Assembly: GCA_030695415.1 (NCBI GenBank)
Contig: JAUYQZ010000030.1
Location: forward strand, 62,001-126,000
Reading direction: 5' to 3'
DNA length: 64,000 nucleotides
Source of the DNA: Hylemonella sp.
Lineage (GTDB): Bacteria; Pseudomonadota; Gammaproteobacteria; Burkholderiales; Burkholderiaceae_C
Shown: piece by piece, positions 47,070 to 54,450 of the stretch
Numbering within the stretch: position 1 is the stretch's first letter
Layout of the letters: each line of letters starts with the position of its first letter
The notes under the pieces: generated by a model
What the model saw: the letters and a program-made list of their open reading frames with translations, nothing else
Database searches by the model: none
What the model was told of the DNA's origin: nothing
Position numbers and translations under genes: made by a program

Positions 47070-48008
47070 ATGATTGATATTGTTGTCCTGTTCTTTCTCC
47101 TGGGGGTGGTGGCGCGCCTGTGCAAAAGTGATCTGCGTCTGCCGGAAGCTCTCTATGAGACGCTGTCCATCTACCTTCTGCTGGCGATCGGCCTCAAGGG
47201 CGGGATCGAGCTGAGCAAGCAGTCATTGCTGTTCCTCGCGCCTCAGGTCGTCGCCTGCCTTGCGCTAGGTTTCGCCATTCCCTTCGTACTGGTGCCCATT
47301 TTGCGCAGGCTGGGTCTGAGTGTGGTGGACAGTGCATCGATGGCGGCCCACTATGGCTCCGTCAGCGTGGTCACCTTTGCCGTGGCTGCCGCATTCCTGC
47401 AAAAACGAGGCGTCGAACTTGAAAGCCATGCCGCACTCTGGGTCGCCCTGATGGAGGCGCCGGGCCTGATTGCCGGCATCCTGCTGGCGCGCTTGGGCGG
47501 CGGAGCCGCGTCGGCACGGATCAACTGGAAGGAGTTGATGCACGACGTCTTCCTCGGCAAGTCGGTCCTGCTGCTGGTCGGAGGCCTGCTGATCGGTGCC
47601 TTGATGGGCGAGGCCGGCACAGCGCCGATCAAGAACGTCTTTGTGGATCCCTTCAAAGGCGTACTGGCCTTGTTCCTGCTCGAGCTGGGTCTGGTCGCCG
47701 GCGGGCGCTTGTCGGAGTTGAAAAAATACGGGGCGCGAATTGTCGGGTTTGCACTGCTGGCCCCTCTGGTCCTGGCCGTGGCGGGCGCTTTGGTTGGCAT
47801 GCTGCTGGGCCTGAGTCTGGGCGGTGTGACCATCATGGCAACGCTTGCCGCCAGCGCGAGCTATATTGCTGCGCCGACCGCCATGCGCATTGCCGTTCCC
47901 GAGGCCAACGCGGCCCTGTCCATCACTGCCGCCTTGGGGGTGACGTTCCCGTTCAATATCGTCATTGGCATTCCGCTGTATTTCGAACTCGCGAAGCGCC
48001 TGGCCTGA
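47070..48008 (+). CDS. sbtA: SbtA-type sodium-dependent bicarbonate transporter
   Basis: 312 residues, about ten membrane segments, in two inverted halves. Family landmarks: FFLLGVVARLCKSDLRLPEA, LLLAIGLKGGIEL, AAHYGSVSVVTFAVAA, and SASYIAAPTAMRIAVPEANA. SbtA imports HCO3- with Na+ in cyanobacteria; bacterial homologues are widespread and not always tested. An upstream extension to 47028 has no RBS. It is followed 10 bp later by an SbtB-like PII protein, which is the cyanobacterial gene order. Confidence 0.9.
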   Translation: MIDIVVLFFLLGVVARLCKSDLRLPEALYETLSIYLLLAIGLKGGIELSKQSLLFLAPQVVACLALGFAIPFVLVPILRRLGLSVVDSASMAAHYGSVSVVTFAVAAAFLQKRGVELESHAALWVALMEAPGLIAGILLARLGGGAASARINWKELMHDVFLGKSVLLLVGGLLIGALMGEAGTAPIKNVFVDPFKGVLALFLLELGLVAGGRLSELKKYGARIVGFALLAPLVLAVAGALVGMLLGLSLGGVTIMATLAASASYIAAPTAMRIAVPEANAALSITAALGVTFPFNIVIGIPLYFELAKRLA

Positions 48009-48018
48009 AGGAGCCTCC

Positions 48019-48321
48019 ATGACCAAACATCCGAGAAAGCTGCTCGTCATCATTGCCGAAGCGGTACTGGAAAAACGCCTCGTGGCCGATGTGCGCCAAG
48101 CCGGCGCTCATGGTTACACCGTGCATGACGTGCGCGGCGGCAGTGCCCACAGCACCCGTGAGGGGAGTTGGGAGGCTGATCGCACCATTGAAATGAAGGT
48201 GATCTGCGAAACGCCGGTGGCCGACGCAATTGCTGCGCACGTATTGACGACCTATGCTCCGAACTACGGCCTCACTCTGTTCTTTGCCGACGTATCGGTG
48301 CTGCGCCCGGAAAAATTCTGA
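48019..48321 (+). CDS. sbtB: SbtB-like PII-family regulatory protein
   Basis: 100 residues with a strong GAAGGAG site. The PII-like ferredoxin fold starts KLLVIIAEAVLEKRLVADVR; the T-loop region VHDVRGGSAHSTREGSWEAD resembles SbtB more than GlnB, and the end is PNYGLTLFFADVSVLRPEKF. SbtB binds adenine nucleotides, including cyclic AMP, and gates SbtA. It lacks the C-terminal CGxxxxxC redox pair found in some cyanobacterial SbtB proteins. Confidence 0.88.
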   Translation: MTKHPRKLLVIIAEAVLEKRLVADVRQAGAHGYTVHDVRGGSAHSTREGSWEADRTIEMKVICETPVADAIAAHVLTTYAPNYGLTLFFADVSVLRPEKF

Positions 48322-48352
48322 TACCGACAGGCAGGTCGGGATAGGCAGCCGG

Positions 48353-48727
48353 TCAATAACCGCGGCGCCCACCGCCACCACCACGCGGGTTTCCGTAGGG
48401 GCTGCGGAAACCGCCTTCCCCCGCACCTCCCCCACCTTCACCACCTGCATAACCACCGCCGCTACGGGGGGGGCGTGATTCCATCGGACGGGCTTCGTTG
48501 ACGACGACGCTGCGCCCGCCCAGGGGCTGCCCGTTCATACTGTGGATGGCCGCTTGTGCCTCGGCATCGCTGCTCATTTCGACAAAACCGAAACCCTTGG
48601 AGCGGCCAGTGTCGCGCTCCATCATGACCTTGGCGCTGCTGACGGTACCAAACTGGCGGAAAGCCAGTTCCAGATCGCTGTCGCGAACAGAATAGGCAAG
48701 GTTTCCGACATAAAGTTTATTACCCAT
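48353..48727 (-). CDS. RRM-type RNA-binding protein with Gly-rich tail (copy 1)
   Basis: 124 residues from the ATG at 48727 with GGAG seven bases upstream. One RRM (1-80) carries RNP2 LYVGNL (5-10) and RNP1 KGFGFVEM (44-51); the tail (about 88-124) is Gly/Arg-rich with SGGGYAGGEGGGG. Such short proteins are RNA chaperones, cold-induced in cyanobacteria, and common in betaproteobacteria. It is paralogous to the gene 228 bp upstream and shares with it an SD-sequestering leader hairpin. Confidence 0.92.
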   Translation of the reverse strand: MGNKLYVGNLAYSVRDSDLELAFRQFGTVSSAKVMMERDTGRSKGFGFVEMSSDAEAQAAIHSMNGQPLGGRSVVVNEARPMESRPPRSGGGYAGGEGGGGAGEGGFRSPYGNPRGGGGGRRGY

Positions 48728-48730
48728 GCG

Positions 48731-48768
48731 GGGACTCCTGAAAAATCCAAAACAAGCGATGGAGTCCC
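48731..48768 (-). promoter_or_regulatory. SD-sequestering hairpin in the leader of RRM gene copy 1
   Basis: On the minus strand GGGACTCC (48768-48761) and GGAGTCCC (48738-48731) are perfectly complementary over eight bases with a 22-base loop. The 3' arm contains the ribosome-binding site and ends three bases before the ATG at 48727. Pairing would block initiation. Twelve bases, GGACTCCATCGC, are identical in the leader of copy 2, and a T5 run precedes the 3' arm in both. Confidence 0.75.
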
Positions 48769-48780
48769 AGAAACGCAATC

Positions 48781-48845
48781 CATTCGTGTCGACGAATGCG
48801 AATTCGGCAGATCACCGCGATCCCTGTGAGCGTCTTTCCAGACGC
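48781..48845 (-). other. Two further hairpins in the leader of RRM gene copy 1
   Basis: CATTCGT/ACGAATG (48781-48787 with 48792-48798, four-base loop) and GCGTCT/AGACGC (48830-48835 with 48840-48845, four-base loop) are perfect stems. With the SD hairpin they make a three-stem leader of about 120 nucleotides from the predicted promoter. Copy 2 does not share these two stems. Confidence 0.55.
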
Positions 48846-48854
48846 CACATTTTT

Positions 48855-48884
48855 ATTATTGACACGGAAATCCGGTTCAGACAA
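48855..48884 (-). promoter_or_regulatory. Predicted promoter of RRM gene copy 1
   Basis: Minus-strand TTGTCT (48884-48879), an 18-bp spacer and AATAAT (48860-48855). Transcription would begin near 48848, giving a 120-nucleotide leader. It lies downstream of the copy 2 terminator, so the two paralogues are separate units. Confidence 0.5.
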
Positions 48885-48910
48885 GAGCTTGCAGCCTAGG
48901 AAAAACCATG

Positions 48911-48932
48911 AAAAAAGGACCCGAGAGGGTCC
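48911..48932 (-). terminator. Bidirectional-looking intrinsic terminator after RRM gene copy 2
   Basis: GGACCC (48917-48922), loop GAGA and GGGTCC (48927-48932) form a perfect six-base stem with six T on the minus-strand 3' side (48916-48911) and seven T on the plus-strand side (48933-48939). The minus orientation fits the end of the RRM gene at 48955. Confidence 0.85.
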
Positions 48933-48954
48933 TTTTTTTGGAGGGGTCTGGAGC

Positions 48955-49392
48955 TTAGTAGCTGCTGCGGCCACCGCCGTAGCCACCACCGCCACCTTCA
49001 CGTCGGCCGCCGCCACCACCACCACCGTAGCCACCGCCGCCGCCGCCGCCGCCGTAACCGCCGCCGCCGCCACCACCGTAGCCGCCGCCGCCACCACCGC
49101 CGCCATACCCACCACCACCGCCGCCGCTACGGGGGGGGCGTGCCTCCATCGGGCGCGCTTCATTGACAACCAGAGCGCGGCCACCTTGTTGCTGGCCATG
49201 CAAGGCGGCGATCGCGGCCTGGGCCTCGGCATCGCTGCCCATCTCAACGAAACCGAAACCCTTGGAGCGGCCGGTGTCACGCTCCATCATGACCTTGGCG
49301 CTGCTGACGCTGCCATGGGCAGAGAAGGCGCGCTGCAGATCTTCGTCGCGGAAGGAATAGGGCAGATTGCCCACGTAAAGTTTGTTGCCCAT
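48955..49392 (-). CDS. RRM-type RNA-binding protein with long Gly/Tyr repeat tail (copy 2)
   Basis: 145 residues from the ATG at 49392. The RRM has RNP2 LYVGNL and RNP1 KGFGFVEM, nearly identical to copy 1 around SSAKVMMERDTGRSKGFGFV. The tail from about 90 is a long GGGGGYGGGG-type array, a low-complexity region of the type that promotes RNA binding and possibly condensation. Both copies keep the aromatic and basic RNA-contact residues. The shared leader plus similar coding sequence indicates duplication of gene and regulation together. Confidence 0.92.
   Translation of the reverse strand: MGNKLYVGNLPYSFRDEDLQRAFSAHGSVSSAKVMMERDTGRSKGFGFVEMGSDAEAQAAIAALHGQQQGGRALVVNEARPMEARPPRSGGGGGGYGGGGGGGGYGGGGGGGYGGGGGGGGYGGGGGGGRREGGGGGYGGGRSSY
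48990..49130 (-). repeat. Low-complexity GGN/TAC coding repeat (Gly/Tyr array)
   Basis: About 140 bases of near-tandem GGN triplets interrupted by TAC codons encode the tail of RRM copy 2. It is likely prone to slippage and length variation. It is coding and is not a CRISPR or intergenic repeat. Confidence 0.85.
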
Positions 49393-49395
49393 CAC

Positions 49396-49434
49396 GGGAC
49401 TCCTCAAAAAGACTCAGGTAAGGCGATGGAGTCC
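49396..49434 (-). promoter_or_regulatory. SD-sequestering hairpin in the leader of RRM gene copy 2
   Basis: On the minus strand GGACTCC (49434-49428) pairs with GGAGTCC (49403-49397) over seven bases with a 24-base loop. The 3' arm again holds the ribosome-binding site and ends four bases before the ATG. Conserved with copy 1 are ATCGC directly after the 5' arm and TTTTT shortly before the 3' arm; the rest of the loop differs. Confidence 0.72.
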
Positions 49435-49639
49435 GATAGCCGCGAGCAACAAAGCACTAAAGACTTAAAGCAAACGCAAAATCGACGAATCACCGCTAAT
49501 AAATACCACCGTCATACAGCAGTACGAAATCATTATGCGCGATTTCCAACAAATGGAAACTAAAAATGGAGCTGCGGTGCAGAAACTGCAAGAATCTATC
49601 GCTCCGGCGCGACAAACCAGAACCCCTGAAATTTTCACC

Positions 49640-50152
49640 ATGTGCAAAATCACAGCCTTATTTCTTTCTATAGCGGTACTGTTGGCTGCACCGGCAACTC
49701 AGGCGCAAGCACCGCGGGAATCCGCCGCGTCAACCCTGGCCAGGCTGAACGGCCAGACGCTGGACGGCAAGCCCTTTGACCTCGGCAGTTTGCGCGGCAA
49801 GGTGGTTTTGGTGGTGTTCTGGTCGACGACCTGTGCGGTATGCCGCGACAAGATGCCCGAATTGCGTGCCAACTACGAAGGCTGGCGCAACCAGCCTTTT
49901 GAGATGGTGCTGGTGAGCATGGACCGCCGCCAGCAGGATTGGCTGGCCTACGAACAGATTCTGGCGCAGACCCAGCAGCGCGCTCAGGGCTTCCCCCAGT
50001 TGTGGGCTGGCCAGGCCGGCTACACGGACAGCCTCGGCGCCAAGGCCCAACTGCCCGCCACCTTCATCATCGGCAAGACGGGCCGGGTAGAAAAAACCCA
50101 TATCGGCCGCATTCCGGCCGAGGCGTGGGACGAAATCGCCGATCTGTTGTAA
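49640..50152 (+). CDS. TlpA/ResA-like thiol-disulfide redoxin
   Basis: 170 residues from the ATG at 49640, chosen because it gives a clean signal peptide ([20 protein letters not shown], then QA); no good RBS is seen, and an upstream start at 49535 is possible. A thioredoxin fold follows with active site STTCAVC (C65, C68), the family FWST start, and a cis-proline in [19 protein letters not shown]. It should act in the periplasm. It is 79 bp upstream of bufA and may be cotranscribed, suggesting reduction or delivery of cysteines of the bufferin precursor; that link is inference. Confidence 0.82.
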   Translation: MCKITALFLSIAVLLAAPATQAQAPRESAASTLARLNGQTLDGKPFDLGSLRGKVVLVVFWSTTCAVCRDKMPELRANYEGWRNQPFEMVLVSMDRRQQDWLAYEQILAQTQQRAQGFPQLWAGQAGYTDSLGAKAQLPATFIIGKTGRVEKTHIGRIPAEAWDEIADLL

Positions 50153-50184
50153 GTTCCGCGGGTCGGCAGCCGACTCAACCACCA

Positions 50185-50209
50185 GCCGGGCAATAGTAAG
50201 TTGCCCGGC
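50185..50209 (+). other. Nine-base-pair stem-loop just upstream of bufA
   Basis: GCCGGGCAA (50185-50193), loop TAGTAAG and TTGCCCGGC (50201-50209) form a perfect stem ending 12 bases before the AGGAG site of bufA. There is no T-run, so a processing or stabilising role, or regulation of bufA translation, is more likely than termination. A smaller GTCGGC/GCCGAC dyad lies at 50162-50174. Confidence 0.6.
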
Positions 50210-50231
50210 CCTAACCACCAGGAGTCATTTC

Positions 50232-50510
50232 ATGAACCAACGAGCCATCGTCGCCGCCGCCGCGGCCACCCTCCTCTCCACTCTGTTCGTGGCTACCCCG
50301 GCCATGGCCCAGAGCAAGGAAAAATGCTATGGCATTGCCAAGGCCGGCCAGAACGACTGCGCCAACCTCTCCGGTTCCCACTCCTGTGCCGGCCAGTCCA
50401 AGCTGGATAACGACAAGGGTGAGTGGAAGTACGTGGCCAAAGGCACCTGCAAGCAGATGATGGGCATGACCGTTGAAGAAGCCAAGGCGGCCGCTGGCAA
50501 GAAGAGCTGA
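50232..50510 (+). CDS. bufA: BufA1-like bufferin precursor (DUF2282)
   Basis: 92 residues with AGGAG upstream. A Sec signal peptide (about 1-26, ending ATPAMA) precedes a short core with four cysteines: C32 in [14 protein letters not shown]43, C52 in SHSCAGQ and C73 in KGTC. This is the DUF2282 pattern of bufferins, copper-binding ribosomally made peptides in which cysteines are converted to thiooxazoles by a DUF692 enzyme. It is followed by DUF692, DUF2063 and DoxX genes, the full bufABCD order. The modified product is expected in the periplasm as a copper chelator. Confidence 0.88.
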   Translation: MNQRAIVAAAAATLLSTLFVATPAMAQSKEKCYGIAKAGQNDCANLSGSHSCAGQSKLDNDKGEWKYVAKGTCKQMMGMTVEEAKAAAGKKS

Positions 50511-50520
50511 TTCCGCCACC

Positions 50521-51441
50521 ATGGAGCACCGGTCCGTGCCCCCCGCGGCCAGCCTCAAGGAGGCGGCGAGTGTGGGCATAGGCTGGCGCCATCCGCACTA
50601 TGGCGAAGTGCTGGAAACATTGCCGGCACTGGCCTTTCTGGAAGTGCATTCGGAAAATTTTTTCGGCGCCGGTGGCGCTGCGCTGGCTGTGCTGGAACAG
50701 GGGCGTGCCCACTACCCGGTCAGCCTGCACGGGGTCGGCCTGGGGCTGGGCTCGGTGGCCGGCATCGACCCCTGGCACTTGGAGCGCCTGGCGATCCTGG
50801 TGCAGCGCATCGAGCCGATGTTGGTCAGCGACCACGCCTGCTTCGCCCGGGCGCCTCTGTCGGGCCAATCGATGCCCGTGCATGCGGCCGACCTGCTCCC
50901 CATTCCCTTCAGCCGTGAGGCCCTGGCCGTGCTGTGCCGCAATGTCGAGCAAGTGCAGGAACGCCTGCGTCGTCCCCTGCTGGTCGAGAACCTGTCCAGT
51001 TACATCCCCTGTCCAGGACAGGAGATGGGCGAGGCGCAGTTCCTCGGTGAACTGGCACGTCGCAGCGGCTGCCGCCTGCTGCTGGACGTAAACAACCTCT
51101 ACGTCAATGCACGCAATGCAGCGCTGCGCGGTGAGGAGGCCGACCCGCTGGCGGCCGTGCGCCGAACCATCGATGCCCTCGATCCGGCCCACGTCGGCGA
51201 GATCCATCTGGCCGGGCATGCCGAGGTGGCCCAGGCCGGCGTGCGCATGCTCATCGACGACCATGGCAGCCGCGTCTGCGAAGAAGTGTGGACCTTGTAT
51301 GTCCATGCCCGCGCCAGGCTGGGACGGGTGCCCACGCTGATCGAGTGGGACACCGAGGTCCCGGCGCTCTCCGTGCTACTCGACGAGGCGACCCGCGCAG
51401 CGGCCTTGGTCAGCTCCCTGCCGGAGACGGTATGCACCTGA
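50521..51441 (+). CDS. bufB: DUF692 multinuclear non-haem iron oxidative enzyme (BufB)
   Basis: 306 residues from the ATG at 50521. The TIM-barrel DUF692 motifs are all visible: EVHSENFF (41-48), [11 protein letters not shown] (68-78), VSDHACF (102-108), VENLSSY (155-161), [14 protein letters not shown] (186-199), GEIHLAGH (226-233), DDHGSRV and LIEWD. The His, Asp and Glu residues in these motifs bind the iron cluster in MbnB and relatives. It should oxidise BufA cysteines to thiooxazoles. It begins 10 bp after bufA and overlaps bufC by 10 bp. Confidence 0.9.
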   Translation: MEHRSVPPAASLKEAASVGIGWRHPHYGEVLETLPALAFLEVHSENFFGAGGAALAVLEQGRAHYPVSLHGVGLGLGSVAGIDPWHLERLAILVQRIEPMLVSDHACFARAPLSGQSMPVHAADLLPIPFSREALAVLCRNVEQVQERLRRPLLVENLSSYIPCPGQEMGEAQFLGELARRSGCRLLLDVNNLYVNARNAALRGEEADPLAAVRRTIDALDPAHVGEIHLAGHAEVAQAGVRMLIDDHGSRVCEEVWTLYVHARARLGRVPTLIEWDTEVPALSVLLDEATRAAALVSSLPETVCT

Positions 51442-52265
51442 ACACGCCATCACCCACCCCGTCGCTGGAGGTCTGGCAACAAACCTTGCTGGGTGCCCTG
51501 TGGGCGCCGACGCACGAAGCCGCCCTTCGCCTGTTGTCCGGGCACGCCGATGCTCCGGGGGTCGACGCATCCGCGCATCTCTGGCGCGGGCTGGCCGCCT
51601 ATCGCAGCCACGCCGCCGCCCAGGCGACACGCAGCCTGGGTGCCGCCTACCCGGTGCTCGCGCGCCTGCTGGGGGATGAAAATTTCGACGCGCTGGCGAG
51701 CAAGCTCTGGTCTGAGCAGCCACCGCTGCGCGGTGATCTCGCCTTCTGGGGCGGTGGGCTGCCGCGGCTGATCGAGCAATTGCCCGACCTCGTCGCCGCC
51801 GAGCCTTATCTGGCCGATGTGGCACGCACGGAATGGGCCTTGCACGAAGCCGCCACGGCGGCCGATGCCGAGCCCGATCCGCAGAGCTATGCCTTGCTGG
51901 CGAGTGTCGATCCGGAGGAGCTGTCCCTGGTGTTCGCGCCTGGCACGGTATGCCTGGTCAGCCGCTGGCCGGTGGTGACCTTGATGGATGCTCACGCCAT
52001 CGATCCCCCCGACCTGGAGCGGGCAGCCCACTGCCTGGCTGCCGGTGTGGCAGAAACGGCGCTGGTTTGGCGCCAGGCGTACCGGCCCATGGTGCGGGTC
52101 GCACAGCCCGGCGAGGCGGTTTTTGTCACGGCTCTGCAAGCCGGACGCAGCCTGCACCAGGCCCTGGACCACGCGACGGCCTTCGATTTTCAGACCTGGC
52201 TGGCCCCAGCTGTCCACGACGGGCTCTTGCTCGGCATCGTGGCCCGCGATGGCGACTCAGACTGA
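51432..52265 (+). CDS. bufC: DUF2063 partner protein of the DUF692 enzyme (BufC)
   Basis: 277 residues from the ATG at 51432, overlapping bufB by 10 bp. The N-terminal DUF2063 domain (about 12-105, with [20 protein letters not shown]) and the C-terminal region (about 160-277) form the partner that binds the precursor leader and presents it to BufB; this is known for the family, including MbnC. No membrane segment or signal is seen, so it acts in the cytoplasm. bufD starts 34 bp later. Confidence 0.88.
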   Translation: MHLNTPSPTPSLEVWQQTLLGALWAPTHEAALRLLSGHADAPGVDASAHLWRGLAAYRSHAAAQATRSLGAAYPVLARLLGDENFDALASKLWSEQPPLRGDLAFWGGGLPRLIEQLPDLVAAEPYLADVARTEWALHEAATAADAEPDPQSYALLASVDPEELSLVFAPGTVCLVSRWPVVTLMDAHAIDPPDLERAAHCLAAGVAETALVWRQAYRPMVRVAQPGEAVFVTALQAGRSLHQALDHATAFDFQTWLAPAVHDGLLLGIVARDGDSD

Positions 52266-52299
52266 TCGACGCATCAAGAGCACACAACAAGGCAAGCCA

Positions 52300-52797
52300 A
52301 TGAAAACGACAACCCACGCGTCTTGGCAGCTGCTCCTGAGCCTGTGGTCCCGCCTGAGCCGAGCTCTGGCAGCACTGCAGCCGGCCGCCGCTTTGCTGGC
52401 GCGCTATTACGTGGCGCAGGTCTTTTTCCTCTCGGGCCTGACCAAGATCCGCGACTGGGAAGTCACCCTGGCCCTGTTCGAGGACGAGTACCAGGTGCCC
52501 TGGCTTTCGCCCTCGCTGGCGGCCGCGCTGGGCACGGCCGGCGAACTGCTGCTGCCGGTCCTGCTGCTGCTCGGCCTGGGCGGGCGCTTCGCCGCCCTGG
52601 GCCTGAGCGTGGTGAACGTTGTCGCCGTCCTCAGCCTGGCCGAAATCGCACCGGCGGCCCTGCAACAACACATCTTCTGGGGCGCGCTGCTCGCAGGACT
52701 GGCCATCTACGGCCCCGGTCGCTGGTCGCTGGAGCAGCGGGCCTGGCCGTGGCTGCTGGAACGCACAGGCAGCCCTCCCGCTGGCGTGACCCGGTGA
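52300..52797 (+). CDS. bufD: DoxX-family membrane protein of the bufferin operon (BufD)
   Basis: 165 residues with four hydrophobic segments. DoxX landmarks: ARYYVAQVFFLSGLTKIRDW and LGTAGELLLPVLLLLGLGGR. DoxX proteins are found as the fourth gene of bufABCD operons; their role is unknown, possibly redox or membrane-associated handling of the peptide. It is the last gene of the unit, with no obvious terminator before the next gene. Confidence 0.88.
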   Translation: MKTTTHASWQLLLSLWSRLSRALAALQPAAALLARYYVAQVFFLSGLTKIRDWEVTLALFEDEYQVPWLSPSLAAALGTAGELLLPVLLLLGLGGRFAALGLSVVNVVAVLSLAEIAPAALQQHIFWGALLAGLAIYGPGRWSLEQRAWPWLLERTGSPPAGVTR

Positions 52798-52922
52798 CCC
52801 TGCGGCCCGGCGTGGCGCCGAAGCCCTGGATGCTGAGGTTGGCGCGCCCATCACCCTGAAGCCGGGCCAGTTCAGCTTCACGATCTGAGCGCCCAAGGCC
52901 AGGCGGGAACAAGCCCGCTCGG

Positions 52923-52928
52923 TAGAAT
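52923..52928 (+). promoter_or_regulatory. -10 box predicting a leaderless GDT1-family mRNA
   Basis: TAGAAT is followed by CGATCG and the ATG at 52935, with no ribosome-binding site. It is the same hexamer and spacing as before kdsD and the barrel gene at 13218. The rest of the 137-bp gap after bufD holds no recognised gene. Confidence 0.45.
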
Positions 52929-52934
52929 CGATCG

Positions 52935-53501
52935 ATGGAAGCTTTTCTGATTTCGACCGGCCTGGTCGCGCTGGCTGAAATGGGCGACAAGACGCAGCTT
53001 CTGGCCCTCATCCTGGCGCTTCGTTTTCGCAAACCCTGGCCCATCGTGGCCGGCATCCTGGTGGCCACCTTGGCCAACCACGCTTTGGCCGGCGCCCTTG
53101 GCGCCTGGGTCACCACCGTGCTGGGTCCGGTCTGGCTGCGCTGGATCCTGGGCCTGTCCTTTCTCGCCATGGCGGTCTGGATGTTGATCCCCGACAAGAT
53201 CGACGACGAAGGCGCCGACCGCGCGCCGCGCTGGGGGGTGTTCGGCACCACGGTGATCGCCTTTTTCCTGGCCGAGATGGGTGACAAGACCCAGATCGCC
53301 ACTGTGATGCTGGCCGCGCAATACCAGTCCTGGGCCTGGGTGGTCGCCGGGACCACGCTGGGCATGATGCTCGCCAACGCCCCCGTGGTGTGGCTGGGCG
53401 AGCGCATGACCCGCCGCATCCCGATCCGCCTGGTGCACCTGGTCTCGGCAGGGATTTTCCTGGTGCTGGGTCTGGCGGTGCTGCTGGGTTGGGGCGCTTA
53501 G
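52935..53501 (+). CDS. GDT1/TMEM165 (UPF0016)-family cation transporter
   Basis: 188 residues with six membrane segments in two repeats, each carrying the family signature EMGDKTQ (15-21 and 114-120). Bacterial members such as MneA export manganese; others handle calcium. A yybP-ykoY-type manganese riboswitch often precedes such genes, but I could not see one in the 137 bp upstream. Its stop overlaps the convergent FNT gene stop by 4 bp. Confidence 0.92.
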   Translation: MEAFLISTGLVALAEMGDKTQLLALILALRFRKPWPIVAGILVATLANHALAGALGAWVTTVLGPVWLRWILGLSFLAMAVWMLIPDKIDDEGADRAPRWGVFGTTVIAFFLAEMGDKTQIATVMLAAQYQSWAWVVAGTTLGMMLANAPVVWLGERMTRRIPIRLVHLVSAGIFLVLGLAVLLGWGA

Positions 53502-54316
53502 TCCGCCGGCTTGCGCCGGTAGATCACGTGATAGGCCAGGCCCACCAGCACGCTGCCGCCGATCAGATTACCCGCGATCACCGGTAGAAGATTGCCCAGC
53601 ATGCCACTCCACGTGACCGGTGGTGTGGCGCCCAACGGGCCGAAGTGTTGCAGGAGCATCGCCAGCGGCATCAGGTACATATTGGCAATGCTGTGCTCGA
53701 AGCCGGCGGCCACGAAGGCCATGATGGGTGGCACCACCGCCACCGCCTTGTCCACCACGCTGCGCCCGGCCATGGCCATCCAGACCGCCATGCAGACCAG
53801 CACATTGCACAGCACGCCGCGAAAGAAGGCCTGCACCGGTGACAGGTCCTGCTTGGCCAGCGCGATTTTCACGACCTGCTGGCCAACGGCGCCGCCGTTC
53901 ATGTCGGTGTGGCCGCTGGCAAACACCAGCACCGCCAGCCCGGCCGCGCCGACAAAATTGGCCGCGCACACCAGGACCCAGTTGCGCAGCACTTCCGCGC
54001 TGCTGATGCGGCCATCGGCCCAGGCCATGGCCAGCAGGTTGTTGCCGGTGAAGAGCTCGGCCCCGGCCACCACCACCAACAACAGGCCCAGCGAGAACAC
54101 CAGGCCGCCGCCCATGGCCGTCGCGGCAAAGCCCAGCGTGGCATCCGACTTGACCAGCACAAAAAGCATGGCGCCCAGCCCGATGAAAGCGCCCGCGAGC
54201 GCACCCAGCATCAACAGAGGCAGGGTCGGCAGGCGCGCCTTGCTCACCCCGACCGATTCGATGCGCTGGGCGATTTCGCGCGGGGCGTAGGCGTCGGATC
54301 CGTACAGCTCGGACAT
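53498..54316 (-). CDS. Formate/nitrite transporter family channel
   Basis: 272 residues with six membrane segments in the FocA/NirC arrangement: AGAELFTGNNLLAM, GVLCNVLVCMAVWMA and AAGFEHSIANMYLMPLAM with the conserved pore histidine. It should move formate, nitrite or hydrosulfide across the inner membrane. It is divergent from the metX riboswitch, whose promoter begins 15 bp upstream of its ATG, and convergent with the GDT1-family gene. Confidence 0.92.
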   Translation of the reverse strand: MSELYGSDAYAPREIAQRIESVGVSKARLPTLPLLMLGALAGAFIGLGAMLFVLVKSDATLGFAATAMGGGLVFSLGLLLVVVAGAELFTGNNLLAMAWADGRISSAEVLRNWVLVCAANFVGAAGLAVLVFASGHTDMNGGAVGQQVVKIALAKQDLSPVQAFFRGVLCNVLVCMAVWMAMAGRSVVDKAVAVVPPIMAFVAAGFEHSIANMYLMPLAMLLQHFGPLGATPPVTWSGMLGNLLPVIAGNLIGGSVLVGLAYHVIYRRKPAD

Positions 54317-54330
54317 GGGTGACTCCAGTA

Positions 54331-54357
54331 TTGGGTGGTTCAGCGTAGCCTTATACT
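54331..54357 (+). promoter_or_regulatory. Promoter of the metX leader
   Basis: TTGGGT (54331-54336) and TATACT (54352-54357) with a 15-bp spacer (shorter than ideal). Start of transcription near 54364 coincides with the beginning of the riboswitch fold. Confidence 0.5.
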
Positions 54358-54363
54358 AATCGT

Positions 54364-54425
54364 CAGCGCCGATTTGAACCCGATTGCGGGCGCCGGAACC
54401 CTGGAGTTCCGAAGTTCAGCTAAAC
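54364..54425 (+). promoter_or_regulatory. SAM-II-type riboswitch upstream of metX
   Basis: The fold starts with P1, GCGCC (54366-54370) with GGCGC (54389-54393). Its loop holds the conserved GATTTGAACC and CGATTGC. An optional inserted hairpin GGAAC/GTTCC (54395-54399 with 54406-54410) comes next, and the 3' end is AGCTAAA (54418-54424), which forms the pseudoknot. These elements match the SAM-II (metA-type) class, which binds S-adenosylmethionine. Gene context, a methionine biosynthesis gene, agrees. Confidence 0.82.
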
Positions 54426-54450
54426 AGGCAAGGTGTTTCCGTCATCTGAG

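Noticed and set aside
48990..49130. Short tandem repeats considered as a CRISPR array or mobile repeat
   Set aside because: They are GGN codons in frame within the RRM protein tail, with no unique spacers.
48796..49563. Plus-strand 255-residue Ala/Thr-rich frame opposite the RRM gene
   Set aside because: It is the antisense of the GGN repeat array and has no homologous character.
52800..52888. Short frame ending ITLKPGQFSFTI before the GDT1-family gene, considered as a gene remnant
   Set aside because: It is too short to assign, has no start signal, and could be chance in GC-rich DNA.
52798..52934. Manganese (yybP-ykoY) riboswitch before the GDT1-family gene
   Set aside because: No conserved yybP-ykoY core could be found, and a -10 box six bases before the ATG leaves no room for a leader from that promoter.
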